From Haloplanus ruber (GTDB taxonomy: Archaea > Halobacteriota > Halobacteria > Halobacteriales > Haloferacaceae): a stretch of 64,000 bases of DNA. The stretch covers positions 434,001-498,000 of the forward strand of contig NZ_JANHDK010000001.1 in the NCBI RefSeq assembly GCF_024494725.1. The letters are read 5' to 3'. Shown here piece after piece: positions 34,988-44,499 of this stretch; positions within the stretch are counted from its first letter, which is position 1, and each line of letters opens with the position of its first letter. Under the pieces are notes generated by a model. The model saw only the letters and a list, made by a program, of their open reading frames with translations, was not told the origin of the DNA and searched no databases. A program made the position numbers and the translations under genes.

Positions 34988-35421
34988 GCCTCGCAGAATT
35001 CGACGCTGACACCGTCGTCGACGCGCGTGACTGCATCATGGGCCGGGTCGCCAGCGAGGTGGCCCAGCGCGCCCTCGCCGGCGAGACGGTCGCCGTCATC
35101 AACGCCGAGGACGCGGTCATCACTGGCAACGAGGAGTCGACGATGGAGACCTACCGCACGCGAGCGGAACTGGGCTCCGACAGCGGGCCGTACTACCCCA
35201 AGCGGCCGGACCGCATCTTCAAGCGGTCGATCCGTGGGATGCTGCCGTACAAGAAGCCACGCGGCCGTGAGGCGTTCGAGAACGTACGCGTCTACGTCGG
35301 CAACCCCTTCGACGAGGACGGCACCGTGCTCGAAGGCACGTCGCTGGATCGCCTCTCGAACATCAAATTCGTCTCCCTCGGAGACGTCTCCGAACAACTG
35401 GGTGCGAACGTCACATGGTAA
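34984..35421 (+). CDS. rpl13: 50S ribosomal protein L13
   Basis: A 145-residue archaeal L13 (uL13). [20 protein letters not shown] is the conserved N-terminal block, [23 protein letters not shown] the archaeal signature, and the C-terminal [11 protein letters not shown] follows. It binds 23S rRNA early in assembly. It overlaps rps9 by seven bases. Confidence 0.97.
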   Translation: MSLAEFDADTVVDARDCIMGRVASEVAQRALAGETVAVINAEDAVITGNEESTMETYRTRAELGSDSGPYYPKRPDRIFKRSIRGMLPYKKPRGREAFENVRVYVGNPFDEDGTVLEGTSLDRLSNIKFVSLGDVSEQLGANVTW

Positions 35422-35813
35422 CCAACACGAGCGGTAAGAAAAAGACGGCCGTCGCCCGCGCCACGGTGCGTGACGGCGAGGGTCGCGTGCGTATCAACTC
35501 CCAACCCGTCGAACTGGTCGAACCGGAGCTGTCGAAGCTGAAGATGCTGGAGCCGTTCCGCATCGCCGACGACGAGCTCCGCGACACCGTCGACATCGAC
35601 GTGACTGTCTCGGGTGGCGGCTTCGCCGGGCAGGCGGACGCCGTGCGGACCGCCATCGCCCGCGGGCTGGTGCAACATCACAACGACGCCGAACTCCGTG
35701 ACGCGTTCATGGAGTTCGACCGGTCGCTGCTGGTCAACGACGTTCGCCAGTCCGAACCCAAGAAGTGGGGCGGCCCCGGTGCGCGGGCCCGCTACCAGAA
35801 GTCCTACCGCTGA
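35415..35813 (+). CDS. rps9: 30S ribosomal protein S9
   Basis: A 132-residue S9 (uS9). [23 protein letters not shown] is the conserved start, [18 protein letters not shown] the central helix, and the chain ends in the conserved RARYQKSYR whose terminal Arg contacts the P-site tRNA. The ATG at 35415 lies within the rpl13 coding end. Confidence 0.97.
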   Translation: MVTNTSGKKKTAVARATVRDGEGRVRINSQPVELVEPELSKLKMLEPFRIADDELRDTVDIDVTVSGGGFAGQADAVRTAIARGLVQHHNDAELRDAFMEFDRSLLVNDVRQSEPKKWGGPGARARYQKSYR

Positions 35814-35825
35814 GGTGATCCACCC

Positions 35826-36017
35826 ATGATGATCCCAGTCCGGTGTTTCACGTGCGGGAAGGTAATCGGCGAACACTGGGAGGAGTACCAGGCTCGCCTC
35901 GACGACGGTGAGGACCCCGCCGAGGTACTCGACGACCTGGGCGTGACCCGTCACTGCTGTCGCCGCATGTTCGTCTCACACAAGGACCTGGTCGACGTCG
36001 TCTCCCCGTACCAATGA
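35826..36017 (+). CDS. rpoN: DNA-directed RNA polymerase subunit N (Rpo10)
   Basis: A 63-residue zinc-bundle protein with CFTCGK at the N-terminus and the paired RHCCRRM, the invariant Rpo10/Rpb10 pattern. It stabilises the RpoD/RpoL platform. Two adjacent ATG codons could start it. It is coupled to rpoK by ATGA. Confidence 0.97.
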   Translation: MMIPVRCFTCGKVIGEHWEEYQARLDDGEDPAEVLDDLGVTRHCCRRMFVSHKDLVDVVSPYQ

Positions 36018-36193
36018 GTCAGGGACGCTACAATCGATACGAGAAGGCACGCATCCTCGGGGCGCGAGCCTTGCAGGTGTCCTACGGCGCGCCGGTGCTG
36101 GTGGACACAGAGCAGGGCGAACCGATCCTCGTCGCGGCCGAGGAGTACGACGCTGGCGTGCTTCCGTTCACGGTCAGGCGGGAGGGCAAATGA
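36014..36193 (+). CDS. rpoK: DNA-directed RNA polymerase subunit K (Rpo6)
   Basis: A 59-residue protein reading [20 protein letters not shown], with the family core [19 protein letters not shown] and a PFTVRREGK end. It is homologous to bacterial omega and eukaryotic Rpb6 and clamps the largest polymerase subunit. It is too short for many gene callers, but both ends overlap neighbours by four bases (rpoN upstream, eno downstream), confirming it as part of the operon. Confidence 0.95.
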   Translation: MSQGRYNRYEKARILGARALQVSYGAPVLVDTEQGEPILVAAEEYDAGVLPFTVRREGK

Positions 36194-37395
36194 CGCTGGT
36201 TCGCTCGGTGAGCCTGCGCCGGATTCTCGACTCGCGGGGGAACCCGACAGTCGAGGCGGACGTGTTGACCGACTCCGGTGGGTTCGGACGGGCGGCGGCA
36301 CCGAGCGGTGCATCAACCGGCGAGTACGAAGCCATCGAACTGCCCGCAGGCGAGGCCATCGCATCGGCCCGCCAGCACGCCATCCCCCGTCTCGTGGACG
36401 AGGTCCACGCGGGGAACCAGCGGGAGGTCGACGCGGCCCTCCGTGGCGCGGACGGGACCGACGACTTCTCGACTATCGGCGCCAACAGCGCGGTCGCTAT
36501 CTCCATGGCGGCCGCGAAGGCCGGCGCCGACGTGCTGGGGGCACCGCTCTTCCAGCATCTCGGCGGCACCTTCCGGGGCGACGGCTTCCCGACTCCGCTC
36601 GGGAACGTCCTCGGCGGCGGCGAACACGCCAAGGCGGCGACGCACATCCAGGAGTTTCTCGCCGTCCCACACGGCGCACCGAACGTCGCGGAGGCCGTCT
36701 TCGCCAACGCCGCGGTCCACGACCGTATCGGCGCGTTGCTTGACGAGCGGGACCTTCCCGCCGGCAAGGGCGACGAGGGCGCGTGGGCGCCCGCGGTCAC
36801 GGACGCCGAGGCGTTCGACATCGTCGCCGCGGCGACCGACGACGTGGCGGCGGACGTCGGCTTCGACGTGGCGGTCGGTCTCGACGTTGCGGCGTCGGAA
36901 CTGTACGACGCCGACGCCGAGGTCTACCGCTACGGCGACGTTGAGCGGACGCCCGCCGAGCAGGTCGACTACATCGCCGGCCTCGTCGACGAGTACGACC
37001 TCGCGTACGTCGAGGACCCCGTCGAAGAGGACGACTTCGGCGGCTTCGCCGACCTGACCGACCGGGTCGGCGACCGGACGGTCCTGTGTGGCGATGATCT
37101 CTTCGTCACCAACGTCGACCGACTTCAGCGAGGGATCGACGAGGGGGCGGGCAACGCCATCCTCGTCAAGCCCAACCAGATCGGGACGCTGTCCGACGCC
37201 GTCGACGCGGTGGAACTTGCGACCCGGAACGGTCTCGACGCCGTCGTGTCTCATCGCTCGGGCGAGACTGAGGATACGACTATCGCACACCTCGCCGTGG
37301 CGACCGGTGCCCCCTTCATCAAGACGGGGACGGTCGGCGGCGAGCGAACCGCCAAACTCAACGAACTCATCCGCATCGCGGAGGACGCTGTATGA
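36190..37395 (+). CDS. eno: Enolase
   Basis: A 401-residue enolase. [19 protein letters not shown] is the conserved N-terminus; GASTGEYEA contains the substrate-loop residues; [29 protein letters not shown] and [13 protein letters not shown] supply metal ligands and the catalytic Lys; [10 protein letters not shown] the second loop. It interconverts 2-phosphoglycerate and phosphoenolpyruvate in the cytosol. Its location between rpoK and rps2 is a conserved archaeal arrangement. Confidence 0.97.
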   Translation: MTLVRSVSLRRILDSRGNPTVEADVLTDSGGFGRAAAPSGASTGEYEAIELPAGEAIASARQHAIPRLVDEVHAGNQREVDAALRGADGTDDFSTIGANSAVAISMAAAKAGADVLGAPLFQHLGGTFRGDGFPTPLGNVLGGGEHAKAATHIQEFLAVPHGAPNVAEAVFANAAVHDRIGALLDERDLPAGKGDEGAWAPAVTDAEAFDIVAAATDDVAADVGFDVAVGLDVAASELYDADAEVYRYGDVERTPAEQVDYIAGLVDEYDLAYVEDPVEEDDFGGFADLTDRVGDRTVLCGDDLFVTNVDRLQRGIDEGAGNAILVKPNQIGTLSDAVDAVELATRNGLDAVVSHRSGETEDTTIAHLAVATGAPFIKTGTVGGERTAKLNELIRIAEDAV

Positions 37396-38171
37396 CTGAC
37401 AACGACAACGAACTCGCCGACGTCGAGGACGAGGAGGGGGCCGACGAGGCCGCCGCCGACTCCGACGCCGGCACCGTGGCGACGGAGGAACCGACCGCCG
37501 AGGCGGCCGACGAGGCTCCCGAGGCAGAGGCAACGGAGGAAGCCGAGGACGACGCCTCGCCGTTCGACGAGAACGTGATGCCCGACGACGAGGCCGACCT
37601 TCTCATCCCGGTCGAGGATTACCTCGGCGCGGGGGTCCACATCGGGACTCAGCAGAAGACCGAGGACATGGAGCGGTTCATCCACCGCGTCCGCGACGAC
37701 GGCCTGTACGTCCTCGACGTGAGCCAGACCGACAAGCGGATCCGGACGGCCGCGGACTTCCTCGCGAACTACTCGCCCGAGCAGGTTCTCGTGACCTCCT
37801 CGCGCCAGTACGGCCGGTTCCCGGCCGAGAAGTTCGCCGAGGCCATCGGCGCCCGCGCCCGCACGGGGCGGTTCATCCCGGGGACGCTGACGAACCCGGA
37901 CTACGACGGCTACATCGAACCCGACGTGGTCGTCGTCACCGACCCCATCGGCGACTCGCAGGCGGTCAAGGAGGCCATCACGGTCGGCATCCCCGTCATC
38001 GCCATGTGCGACTCCAACAACCAACTCAGCAACGTCGACCTCGTCATCCCGACGAACAACAAGGGGCGGCGCGCGCTGTCGGTCGTCTACTGGCTGCTCG
38101 CCAACGAGACGCTCGACCGTCGGGGCGCCGAACCGACCTACGCCCTCGACGACTTCGAGGCAGGCATCTAA
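37392..38171 (+). CDS. rps2: 30S ribosomal protein S2
   Basis: A 259-residue S2 with an unusually long acidic N-terminal extension of about 65 residues made of Ala, Asp and Glu, typical of haloarchaea. The conserved core starts at [19 protein letters not shown] and continues with [31 protein letters not shown] and [20 protein letters not shown]. It overlaps eno by four bases and is the last gene of the operon; no mevalonate kinase gene follows. Confidence 0.96.
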   Translation: MTDNDNELADVEDEEGADEAAADSDAGTVATEEPTAEAADEAPEAEATEEAEDDASPFDENVMPDDEADLLIPVEDYLGAGVHIGTQQKTEDMERFIHRVRDDGLYVLDVSQTDKRIRTAADFLANYSPEQVLVTSSRQYGRFPAEKFAEAIGARARTGRFIPGTLTNPDYDGYIEPDVVVVTDPIGDSQAVKEAITVGIPVIAMCDSNNQLSNVDLVIPTNNKGRRALSVVYWLLANETLDRRGAEPTYALDDFEAGI

Positions 38172-38258
38172 GGCACCATCGAGTCACTTTTCGCGACGAT
38201 CACCGGATCATAGCGGCCGCTACGGAAGCGTTTTCACGCGCCCACCGTACCGTCCGGT

Positions 38259-39233
38259 ATGAATCTCTTCCGGAGCGTGCGAACCGTCACCGGCGCCTCA
38301 GGGACGGGCTACGTCGACTGGACGGCCGTCGCCGAGGCAGCGAAAGACGGCACGGTGCCGGGCGAACTGACGCTCTCCGACGCCGAGCGCGAGGGGTACG
38401 CGACCGACGTCCGCGACGCCCGGGACCGACTCCGTCGACTGGGTGACATCGCGTTCGACCTGCCGGAGACCGTCGAGATACAGAACCGCCACCACTGGAT
38501 CGACGCGAACGTCGACACCTTCCGACGGGTGATGGCACCCATGGAGGCAAACGGCCCCGAGGTGCTCTTTCCCGACATCTCGCGGGTCGTCAACACCGGG
38601 ACGTGTTCCCTGCTGCTCGCCTTCCTCGGCCGGAACGTCCTCGGCCAGTACGACCCCCTCCTCCTCGCGGAGACCGACCCCGGCGACCGGGACCACGGTC
38701 TCTATTTCGTCCACCCCAACATCGTCAGAGTGGCGGCCGAACTGGACGTACCCTACCCGCGGTTCCGCCGTTGGATCGCCTTCCACGAGGTGTCCCACGC
38801 CGCCGAGTTTGGCGCCGCGCCCTGGCTCTCGACACACCTCGAACGCCGCCTCGAACGGGGGGTGGACGGCTTGGTCGCCGGCGACATCGACCGCGAGGCC
38901 TTCCGAGAACTCGATACGGCGATGACCGCCGTCGAGGGGTACGCCGAACTGTTGATGGATCGCGCCTTCGACGAGGACTACGCGGATCTACGGGCGAAAC
39001 TCGACGCCCGCCGACAGGGTGGCGGCCCGGTCGCCCGACTGGCCCGCCGTCTGCTCGGTCTCGGCCTGAAGCGCCGGCAGTACGAACGCGGTGCGGCCTT
39101 CTTCGAGGCCGTCGCGGACGCCCGCGGGCTGACGGGGGCCAGCGTGGTGTGGGACCGGCCGGAGTATCTGCCGACGGAGGACGAACTCGACGCCCCCGAG
39201 CGGTGGCTGGCGCGGGTCGAGGACGGGGCGTAG
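38259..39233 (+). CDS. DUF2342-type putative zinc metallopeptidase (F420-associated family)
   Basis: A 324-residue protein containing a perfect zincin motif, His176-Glu177-Val-Ser-His180 in AFHEVSHAAEF, with downstream acidic helix AVEGYAELLMD supplying a possible third ligand. The N-terminal VDWTAVAEAAK and the central FPDISRVVNTGTCSLLLAF fit the DUF2342/TIGR03624-like group, which in actinobacteria and haloarchaea is phylogenetically linked to coenzyme F420. No F420 genes are adjacent, so this link comes only from the family. No signal peptide, so it is probably cytosolic. Confidence 0.8.
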   Translation: MNLFRSVRTVTGASGTGYVDWTAVAEAAKDGTVPGELTLSDAEREGYATDVRDARDRLRRLGDIAFDLPETVEIQNRHHWIDANVDTFRRVMAPMEANGPEVLFPDISRVVNTGTCSLLLAFLGRNVLGQYDPLLLAETDPGDRDHGLYFVHPNIVRVAAELDVPYPRFRRWIAFHEVSHAAEFGAAPWLSTHLERRLERGVDGLVAGDIDREAFRELDTAMTAVEGYAELLMDRAFDEDYADLRAKLDARRQGGGPVARLARRLLGLGLKRRQYERGAAFFEAVADARGLTGASVVWDRPEYLPTEDELDAPERWLARVEDGA

Positions 39234-39235
39234 CC

Positions 39236-39460
39236 TCAGCGCCCGCCGGATCGCCAGTCCTGTCCGATCCACTCGAGATATGCGAGGAGGAGTCCGCCCA
39301 CGAGAAGCCCGGCTACGACGGCGACGACTCCCTGTACCGGTGTGGCGTCGGCGGCGAGGGCGACGAGGCCACCCGAGAGGCCGATCAGCGCGACGAATCC
39401 GAGTTTGAGCCGCCGGGAGGCGACCTGTCGCTCGTCGTCTGTGAAGCTCGGGCCGACCAT
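39236..39460 (-). CDS. Small membrane protein with two helices
   Basis: A 74-residue protein with a charged N-terminus (FTDDERQVASRR) and two hydrophobic segments, LGFVALIGLSGGLVALAA and VVAVVAGLLVGGLLLAYL, ending WIGQDWRSGGR. Its ATG overlaps the stop of the SnoaL-like gene by one base (TAATG), so the two are co-translated. It is convergent with the metallopeptidase gene, 2 bases from its end. No function can be assigned. Confidence 0.75.
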   Translation of the reverse strand: MVGPSFTDDERQVASRRLKLGFVALIGLSGGLVALAADATPVQGVVAVVAGLLVGGLLLAYLEWIGQDWRSGGR

Positions 39461-39837
39461 TACCCGTCGGCGTACGGCGTGCTCACGTGCATGCCGACGA
39501 ACAGCCACTCGTCTGCGCGCGGTTCTAACGTGCCGCTCCACCGGGTCGAGAACGCGTACTCGTGGTCGGCCGCGCGGTCGGTCCAGGCCATCTGCACCGA
39601 ATCGGAGAAGTAGGCATGGTCGTCGCCTTCGGTGACCCGGAGGTCACAGCTCTCGACGGTCCAGTCCTCGGTCGTCCGACTCTGTTCGCGGAGGCCTTCG
39701 GCGACGGCGTCGTAGCCGACGAGTCGCTCGCCGACGCCGAACTTCACCACGTCCGACCGCTCGGCAAAGTACGGATAGAGCGGTTCACCCCGACGCAACG
39801 CCTCGTAATACTCCCGGACGGTTTCGGCGGCGTTCAT
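39460..39837 (-). CDS. SnoaL/NTF2-like protein
   Basis: A 125-residue single-domain protein with the cone-shaped alpha+beta NTF2 pattern: an N-terminal helix AAETVREYYEALRRGE, then YPYFAERSDVVKFG, and alternating strands ending in WLFVGMHVSTPY. Members bind small ligands or act as isomerases or hydrolases; no catalytic residues can be assigned with confidence. It is coupled to the small membrane protein downstream. The longer in-frame upstream reading has no homology. Confidence 0.75.
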   Translation of the reverse strand: MNAAETVREYYEALRRGEPLYPYFAERSDVVKFGVGERLVGYDAVAEGLREQSRTTEDWTVESCDLRVTEGDDHAYFSDSVQMAWTDRAADHEYAFSTRWSGTLEPRADEWLFVGMHVSTPYADG

Positions 39838-39871
39838 GCCCCGAATCTCGCCCCGACGGCTGTTAACTCTT

Positions 39872-40459
39872 TCAACCCTGACAGCCGGCAATCGCCCGTC
39901 GGACCGTCCGCAGGCCGACGAACCGGGGAACGCGTCGGGCGTATCGCTCGTAGGCCGCGCCGAACTCCGCCCGCAGGTGTGGCTCCTCGGCACGCGGAAG
40001 CAGGACCACCCATCCGACGTGGACGACTGCGAGGGCCGCCACCAGCGCCGAATCGGTCGCCAGCGCGAAGCCCGTCACGCCGACGATCATCCCGACGTAC
40101 TGTGGGTTGCGGGTGTAGGCGTACGGCCCGTCGGTGTAGAGGTCACCGGTCACACCCATCGTCTCGTCGGTGTGCAGCGTCCGCGCCCCCCACGCGAAGA
40201 CCGCGGTGCCGAGAACGGCCAGGGCGCCTCCGACGAGCGATACCGACTGTGGGAGCGCCCACGCACCCCAGTCGAGGGCGGCGGTGACGACGAGCGCAAC
40301 GTCGAAGACACTCACGAGCGTCCAGTGAAGGTAGTACGCCGGCGTCCGGTCGCCGGGTGGCCACCACTCGTGGTCGGTCAGGAGCGTTCCGAGCACCAAG
40401 ACGTACACGCCGGCGGCCGACAGCAGGCCGGTCCCGAACGCGAGTCTGATCGGCGTCAT
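39872..40459 (-). CDS. Isoprenylcysteine carboxyl methyltransferase-like membrane protein
   Basis: A 195-residue integral membrane protein with five hydrophobic segments. The C-terminal motif DGPYAYTRNPQYVGMI and EEPHLRAEFGAAYERYARRVPRF matches the PEMT/ICMT-like family, where the RxPxY loop and the Glu-Glu helix bind S-adenosylmethionine. Substrate could be a lipid or an isoprenoid-modified compound. It stands alone, divergent from the HTH-10 regulator. Confidence 0.82.
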   Translation of the reverse strand: MTPIRLAFGTGLLSAAGVYVLVLGTLLTDHEWWPPGDRTPAYYLHWTLVSVFDVALVVTAALDWGAWALPQSVSLVGGALAVLGTAVFAWGARTLHTDETMGVTGDLYTDGPYAYTRNPQYVGMIVGVTGFALATDSALVAALAVVHVGWVVLLPRAEEPHLRAEFGAAYERYARRVPRFVGLRTVRRAIAGCQG

Positions 40460-40544
40460 ACGAGTCGGCGTTGGGCACAGCGCCGGGAGTCGGAACTGCC
40501 TCACGAGTGAGGCTTTTTGTGTACGCCAACACGACGGGTGGCCG

Positions 40545-41204
40545 ATGAAATACGCCCGACTGCGGGTGGCCCACGACGCCGACCGCCGCCACCCGATGCA
40601 CGCCTTCGAGATGCAACACGACGACATCGAGCGTGCGACGCTCTGTCACTGGAACGCGGTCCTCGACGGGACGAACGCGATGGTGTTTCGCGTTCGGGGC
40701 GACCCCGACCCGTTCCGCGCGAAACTCGACGCGCGGGCGGCGACGGTGGCGTACGCCCTCACCGAGGTGGTCGACGGCGTTTTCTACTGCTGTGTCCGTG
40801 ATCGGGCGACGGACGCGGACCGACAGTACATCGACGCGTTCGCCCGAGGGACGCTTGTGGTGGTCCCACCGGTCGCGTTCGAACCGGACGGGACGACGCG
40901 GCTGACAGTGGTCGGGACGGCGAGCGACATCGAGGCCGCCGTCGAGTCGTTGCCAGCGGGGATGCGGGCGACGGTGGAGTCGGTCGGCCCGTACCGCCGT
41001 CGGGCCGGGGCGCCGGTCTCGCGGCTCACCGACCGCCAGCGCGAGGCCGTCGCGGCCGCCGTCGACTGCGGCTACTACGACTCGCCGCGGGCGGGGAGCG
41101 TCGCGGACGTGGCTGCGGCTCTCGATATCGCGCCGGGAACGGCGGCCGAGCACCTCCGGAAGGCGGAGGCGACGCTGATGCGGCAGGCGGTCGACGCCCG
41201 GTAA
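40545..41204 (+). CDS. Bacterio-opsin activator-type HTH-10 regulator
   Basis: A 219-residue protein. Residues 1-155 form the N-terminal ligand or partner domain common in haloarchaeal Bat-like proteins; residues about 165-219 are the HTH_10 domain, LTDRQREAVAAAVDCGYYDSPR followed by DVAAALDIAPGTAAEHLRKAE. It lacks PAS and GAF domains, so it is a short one-component type. It is convergent with phoU, with no gap between their ends; its target is not known. Confidence 0.88.
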   Translation: MKYARLRVAHDADRRHPMHAFEMQHDDIERATLCHWNAVLDGTNAMVFRVRGDPDPFRAKLDARAATVAYALTEVVDGVFYCCVRDRATDADRQYIDAFARGTLVVVPPVAFEPDGTTRLTVVGTASDIEAAVESLPAGMRATVESVGPYRRRAGAPVSRLTDRQREAVAAAVDCGYYDSPRAGSVADVAAALDIAPGTAAEHLRKAEATLMRQAVDAR

Positions 41205-41888
41205 TCAGTACAGCAGTTCGTCGTCGTTTTCGACCATATACAGGGTGCGTGCCGCGACGTTGACGGCGTGGTCGCCGATTCGTTCGAGGTCACGGATGGT
41301 CAACAGAAGTCGGGAGACGTCCTGCATCAGCGACTCCAGTTCCTCGTCGCCCTCGCCGTCGCCGAGATAGTCTCCCTCGATCAGGTCGCGGACGACGAGT
41401 TCGCTCGCCGCCTCACACATCGCGTCGACCTCCTCGTCGTGGTCGGCAACCGCGTAACAGCCGTCGGCGTCCTCGTCGGCGTACGCGCTCATCGCGTCGT
41501 CGAGCATCTCTAGGGTCGTCCGTCCGATCCGCTGCATGTCCACGTCCGGGAAGAGGTCGCGTTGGGCATCGAGGGCGTAGCCGCCGAGGTTGACCGCGAG
41601 GTCTGCGATGCGTTCGAGGTCGGTGATGATCTTGAACGAGGCGGCGATGAATCGCAGGTCGCTCGCGACCGGTTGTTGGAGGGCGATGAGGTCGACACAC
41701 GTTCCCTCCAGTTCGAGGTACATGTCGTTGATCTCGTCGTCACCCTCGATCACCTCTTGGGCGAGCCGTTCGTCCTTCCGTTCGAGGGCGTCCAGCCCCG
41801 CCCGGAGCCGCTCCGCGACCACTTCGCTCATGTAGAGAACGTCGTCGCGGAGTTCCTCCAGCGACGACTGATAGTTCGTTCGCGCCAT
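41205..41888 (-). CDS. phoU: Phosphate signalling protein PhoU
   Basis: A 227-residue protein from MARTNYQSSLEELR made of two PhoU three-helix repeats. The metal-binding E/D-x3-D signatures occur as VIEGDDEINDM in the first repeat and VADHDEEVDAM in the second. RIADLAVNLGG and RIGDHAVNVAA are the paired conserved helices. It damps Pst transport and phosphate signalling. It is separated from pstB by 129 bases holding a TATATAGAT element, so it may have its own promoter in addition to operon read-through. Confidence 0.93.
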   Translation of the reverse strand: MARTNYQSSLEELRDDVLYMSEVVAERLRAGLDALERKDERLAQEVIEGDDEINDMYLELEGTCVDLIALQQPVASDLRFIAASFKIITDLERIADLAVNLGGYALDAQRDLFPDVDMQRIGRTTLEMLDDAMSAYADEDADGCYAVADHDEEVDAMCEAASELVVRDLIEGDYLGDGEGDEELESLMQDVSRLLLTIRDLERIGDHAVNVAARTLYMVENDDELLY

Positions 41889-41952
41889 ATCCGTACACGC
41901 CACTCGACCCCCCTAAGCGTTATCCCTTCGTCAATAGTCCGCTATGGAGTAG

Positions 41953-41961
41953 TATATAGAT
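41953..41961 (-). promoter_or_regulatory. TATATAGAT element upstream of phoU
   Basis: TATATAGAT (plus-strand reading) lies 65 bases upstream of the phoU start, in the only AT-rich part of the pstB-phoU spacer. The same TATATAGA core recurs before pstS and before the AbrB-PhoU gene, so it may be the TATA or P-box element of a phosphate-responsive promoter. Confidence 0.5.
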
Positions 41962-42017
41962 TGAGGGCCGTTTATCGGCATCGGCACGCACTTGCGGACC
42001 GGCAGATCCCGGGGCGG

Positions 42018-42893
42018 TCAGCCAAACTTTCCGGTGATGTAGTCCTCGACGCGTTGACTATCGGGGTTCTCGAAGATTTTCTCGGTGTCGTCGAATTCGA
42101 CGAGTTCGCCGCCGGTGAGGAAGACGGCGGTCTTATTCGAGATGCGGGCGGCCTGTTGCATGTTGTGGGTGACGATGACGACCGTATACTCCTCGGCGAG
42201 TTCGGAGATGAGATCCTCGATCTTGGAGGTGGCGACCGGATCGAGCGCCGAGGCTGGCTCGTCCATCAGGATCACCTCGGGGTCGGGGGCGATAGCCCGA
42301 GCGATACAGAGTCGCTGTTGCTGGCCGCCCGAGAGGTCGAGACCGGACGTATCGAGTTGGTCCTTGACTTCGTCCCACAGCGCTGCCCGCTTCAGCGAGT
42401 TCTCGACGATTTCGTCGTAGTCGCCGTCCTTGTTCTGGATCTTCAGGCCGTAGGCGACGTTGTCGTAGATGCTCTTGGGGAAGGGGTTAGGCGACTGAAA
42501 CACCATGCCCACGCGCCGGCGGAGAGCGACGGGATCGACATCGTCGTCGTAGACGTTCTTGCCGCGCAGGTGGAGATCACCCTCGACGCGTGCGGCGTCG
42601 ATCATGTCGTTCATCCGGTTGATACACCGGAGGAAGGTGGACTTTCCACACCCTGACGGGCCGATCATGGCCGTCACCTGATTCTCCGGAATTTCGAGGG
42701 AGATGTCTTGAAGCGCCTGATCGTCGTTGTACCAGACGTCGACGTTCTCGGCGCGGACGACGGGGGCTCCACTCGTCGTCGGCCCGGACGCGGAGACGCT
42801 CTCGCTCACGTCGGTCCGGATGGCCATGTCGTCGGTCGTCGGATCATCGGTCGATTCATCGGCGGCGTACTCCTGTTTCTGATTATCGGTCAT
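42018..42893 (-). CDS. pstB: Phosphate ABC transporter ATP-binding protein PstB
   Basis: A 291-residue ATPase with an acidic 45-residue extension before [20 protein letters not shown]. Walker A is GPSGCGKST, the signature [14 protein letters not shown], Walker [14 protein letters not shown], with the switch His in [32 protein letters not shown] is PstB-specific. It follows pstA after 6 bases. Confidence 0.96.
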   Translation of the reverse strand: MTDNQKQEYAADESTDDPTTDDMAIRTDVSESVSASGPTTSGAPVVRAENVDVWYNDDQALQDISLEIPENQVTAMIGPSGCGKSTFLRCINRMNDMIDAARVEGDLHLRGKNVYDDDVDPVALRRRVGMVFQSPNPFPKSIYDNVAYGLKIQNKDGDYDEIVENSLKRAALWDEVKDQLDTSGLDLSGGQQQRLCIARAIAPDPEVILMDEPASALDPVATSKIEDLISELAEEYTVVIVTHNMQQAARISNKTAVFLTGGELVEFDDTEKIFENPDSQRVEDYITGKFG

Positions 42894-42899
42894 GGGTGA

Positions 42900-44498
42900 T
42901 CACTGGTCACTCTGGTACTTGTTTCGGAGGACGATTGCGATGGAGTTCATGCTGAGCAGGACGATGAGCAACACGACGACGCCTGCGGGAACGGCCGCCT
43001 GGTAGAAGGGTTCGCTGGCGAAGAGACTCGCCCAAGCGTACACCTGCAAGGGCATCGCGCTCACCTTCGAGGAGAGTGCCGTCGGCAGTGAAAAGAGGAC
43101 GTTCGGCGCGCCGATCATGATGAGCGGGGCCGTCTCGCCGATGGCGCGGCCGAGTGCGAGGATGGTCCCCGTCAGAATGCCGGGGAACGCCCGCGGCAGG
43201 ACGACGTTTTTGATCGTCTGCCAGCGGGTCGCCCCCATCCCGTAGGACGCCTGGCGCATCGAGTCCGGGACACTCCGGAGTGCCTCGCGCGCGGAGATGA
43301 TGACGATAGGCAGGATGAGCAGCGCGAGCGTCGCCCCACCGATCAGGACGGTCCCGGTCGACTGGCCGAGATACGTGACGAACACGCCGAGACCGAGCAA
43401 CCCGTAGACGACGGAGGGAACACCCGCCAGATTCGAGATGTTGACGTCGATAAAGCGGGTGAGTCGGTTGTCGGGGGCGTACTCCTCCAGATACACCGCG
43501 GCGCCGACGCCGAGGGGAAAGGAGAGGGCGGCGACGGTCACCATCAGCAGGATCGATCCGCCGATGGCCGGGTAGAGACCGGCGTTCGCCGCCGTCCCGC
43601 TATGGGCGCTGGTGAGAAAGCCCCAGTCGACCCACGACTGCGGGCCGGCAAAGCCGAGGGCGTCAACGGCGACGGCGCCGACCACCGTCCCCCCGAGGAT
43701 CACGGCGGCGAGGCCGAGGCCGGCGCGGCGCTCGGGGTTGCGGCGGATCCGGCCGATAGCGTAGCCGCCCGTGGGGACGACGGCAACGGCCAAGACGACC
43801 GTCGCAGGGACCGGGGTGACGCCGACGAGTGGGCCGACGAACGCGCCCAAGCCGACGACGACGAGCGTGGCAACGACCGCGGCGACCCGCCGACGCCGGC
43901 CGTCCGCGGCGGCGACGTAACGGCCGACGACGAGCGCGATGGGTGCGCCGACCGAGAGCGTCAGTAGCACGCCGTCGCTCGGGTAGACGGGAAGCGACGT
44001 GACGGCGCCGGGAACGACCAGCAGCGAGACGAGGACGATCACGCCGGCGGCGACAAAGCGGACGAGGAAGGGAAGCCGCCGGTCGAGGCGTTCAATGACG
44101 ACGACGCCGCCGAGTGCGAGACAGAGCGCGAGGACGTAGGCGAACCAGGTGACCGGTTCGACGATGTCGACAAAGAGCATCGCCACCCCGCCCGCGAACA
44201 TGGTGCTGACGGCGAGGGTGCCGACGATGGCGCCGCCGAACCGGAACGAGGCCGGGTCGGTTCGGAAGAGGTACGCGCCGACGGCGAGTGTCGGGAGGAC
44301 GAGCGTCAGCAGGAAGGTGAGATGCCAGCCCGGATCGGCGGTCAGCGGGCGGATGGCGTCGTTCGCGACGTAGATCAGGAGGACGGTCAGTGCAACGATG
44401 CCGAACAGTGTCGCCGCGAGCAGCAGATACCGAAAGACGGTGCCCGCGGTCCGGCTGACGTGGCCGAAGCTCTCGATGGTCCCGCGTTCGGTCGCCAT
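42900..44498 (-). CDS. pstA: Phosphate ABC transporter permease PstA with extended N-terminal membrane region
   Basis: A 532-residue permease starting at MATERGTIESFG, one base after the pstC stop. The C-terminal 260 residues are a standard PstA: FPLGVGAAVYLEEYAPDNRLT, NISNLAGVPSVVYGLLGLGVF and the EAA-type SMRQASYGMGATRWQTIKNVVLP. The first 270 residues carry about seven extra hydrophobic helices not found in bacterial PstA (about 300 residues), a variation seen in other haloarchaea. The extra domain could be regulatory; its role is unknown. Confidence 0.92.
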   Translation of the reverse strand: MATERGTIESFGHVSRTAGTVFRYLLLAATLFGIVALTVLLIYVANDAIRPLTADPGWHLTFLLTLVLPTLAVGAYLFRTDPASFRFGGAIVGTLAVSTMFAGGVAMLFVDIVEPVTWFAYVLALCLALGGVVVIERLDRRLPFLVRFVAAGVIVLVSLLVVPGAVTSLPVYPSDGVLLTLSVGAPIALVVGRYVAAADGRRRRVAAVVATLVVVGLGAFVGPLVGVTPVPATVVLAVAVVPTGGYAIGRIRRNPERRAGLGLAAVILGGTVVGAVAVDALGFAGPQSWVDWGFLTSAHSGTAANAGLYPAIGGSILLMVTVAALSFPLGVGAAVYLEEYAPDNRLTRFIDVNISNLAGVPSVVYGLLGLGVFVTYLGQSTGTVLIGGATLALLILPIVIISAREALRSVPDSMRQASYGMGATRWQTIKNVVLPRAFPGILTGTILALGRAIGETAPLIMIGAPNVLFSLPTALSSKVSAMPLQVYAWASLFASEPFYQAAVPAGVVVLLIVLLSMNSIAIVLRNKYQSDQ

Positions 44499-44499
44499 G

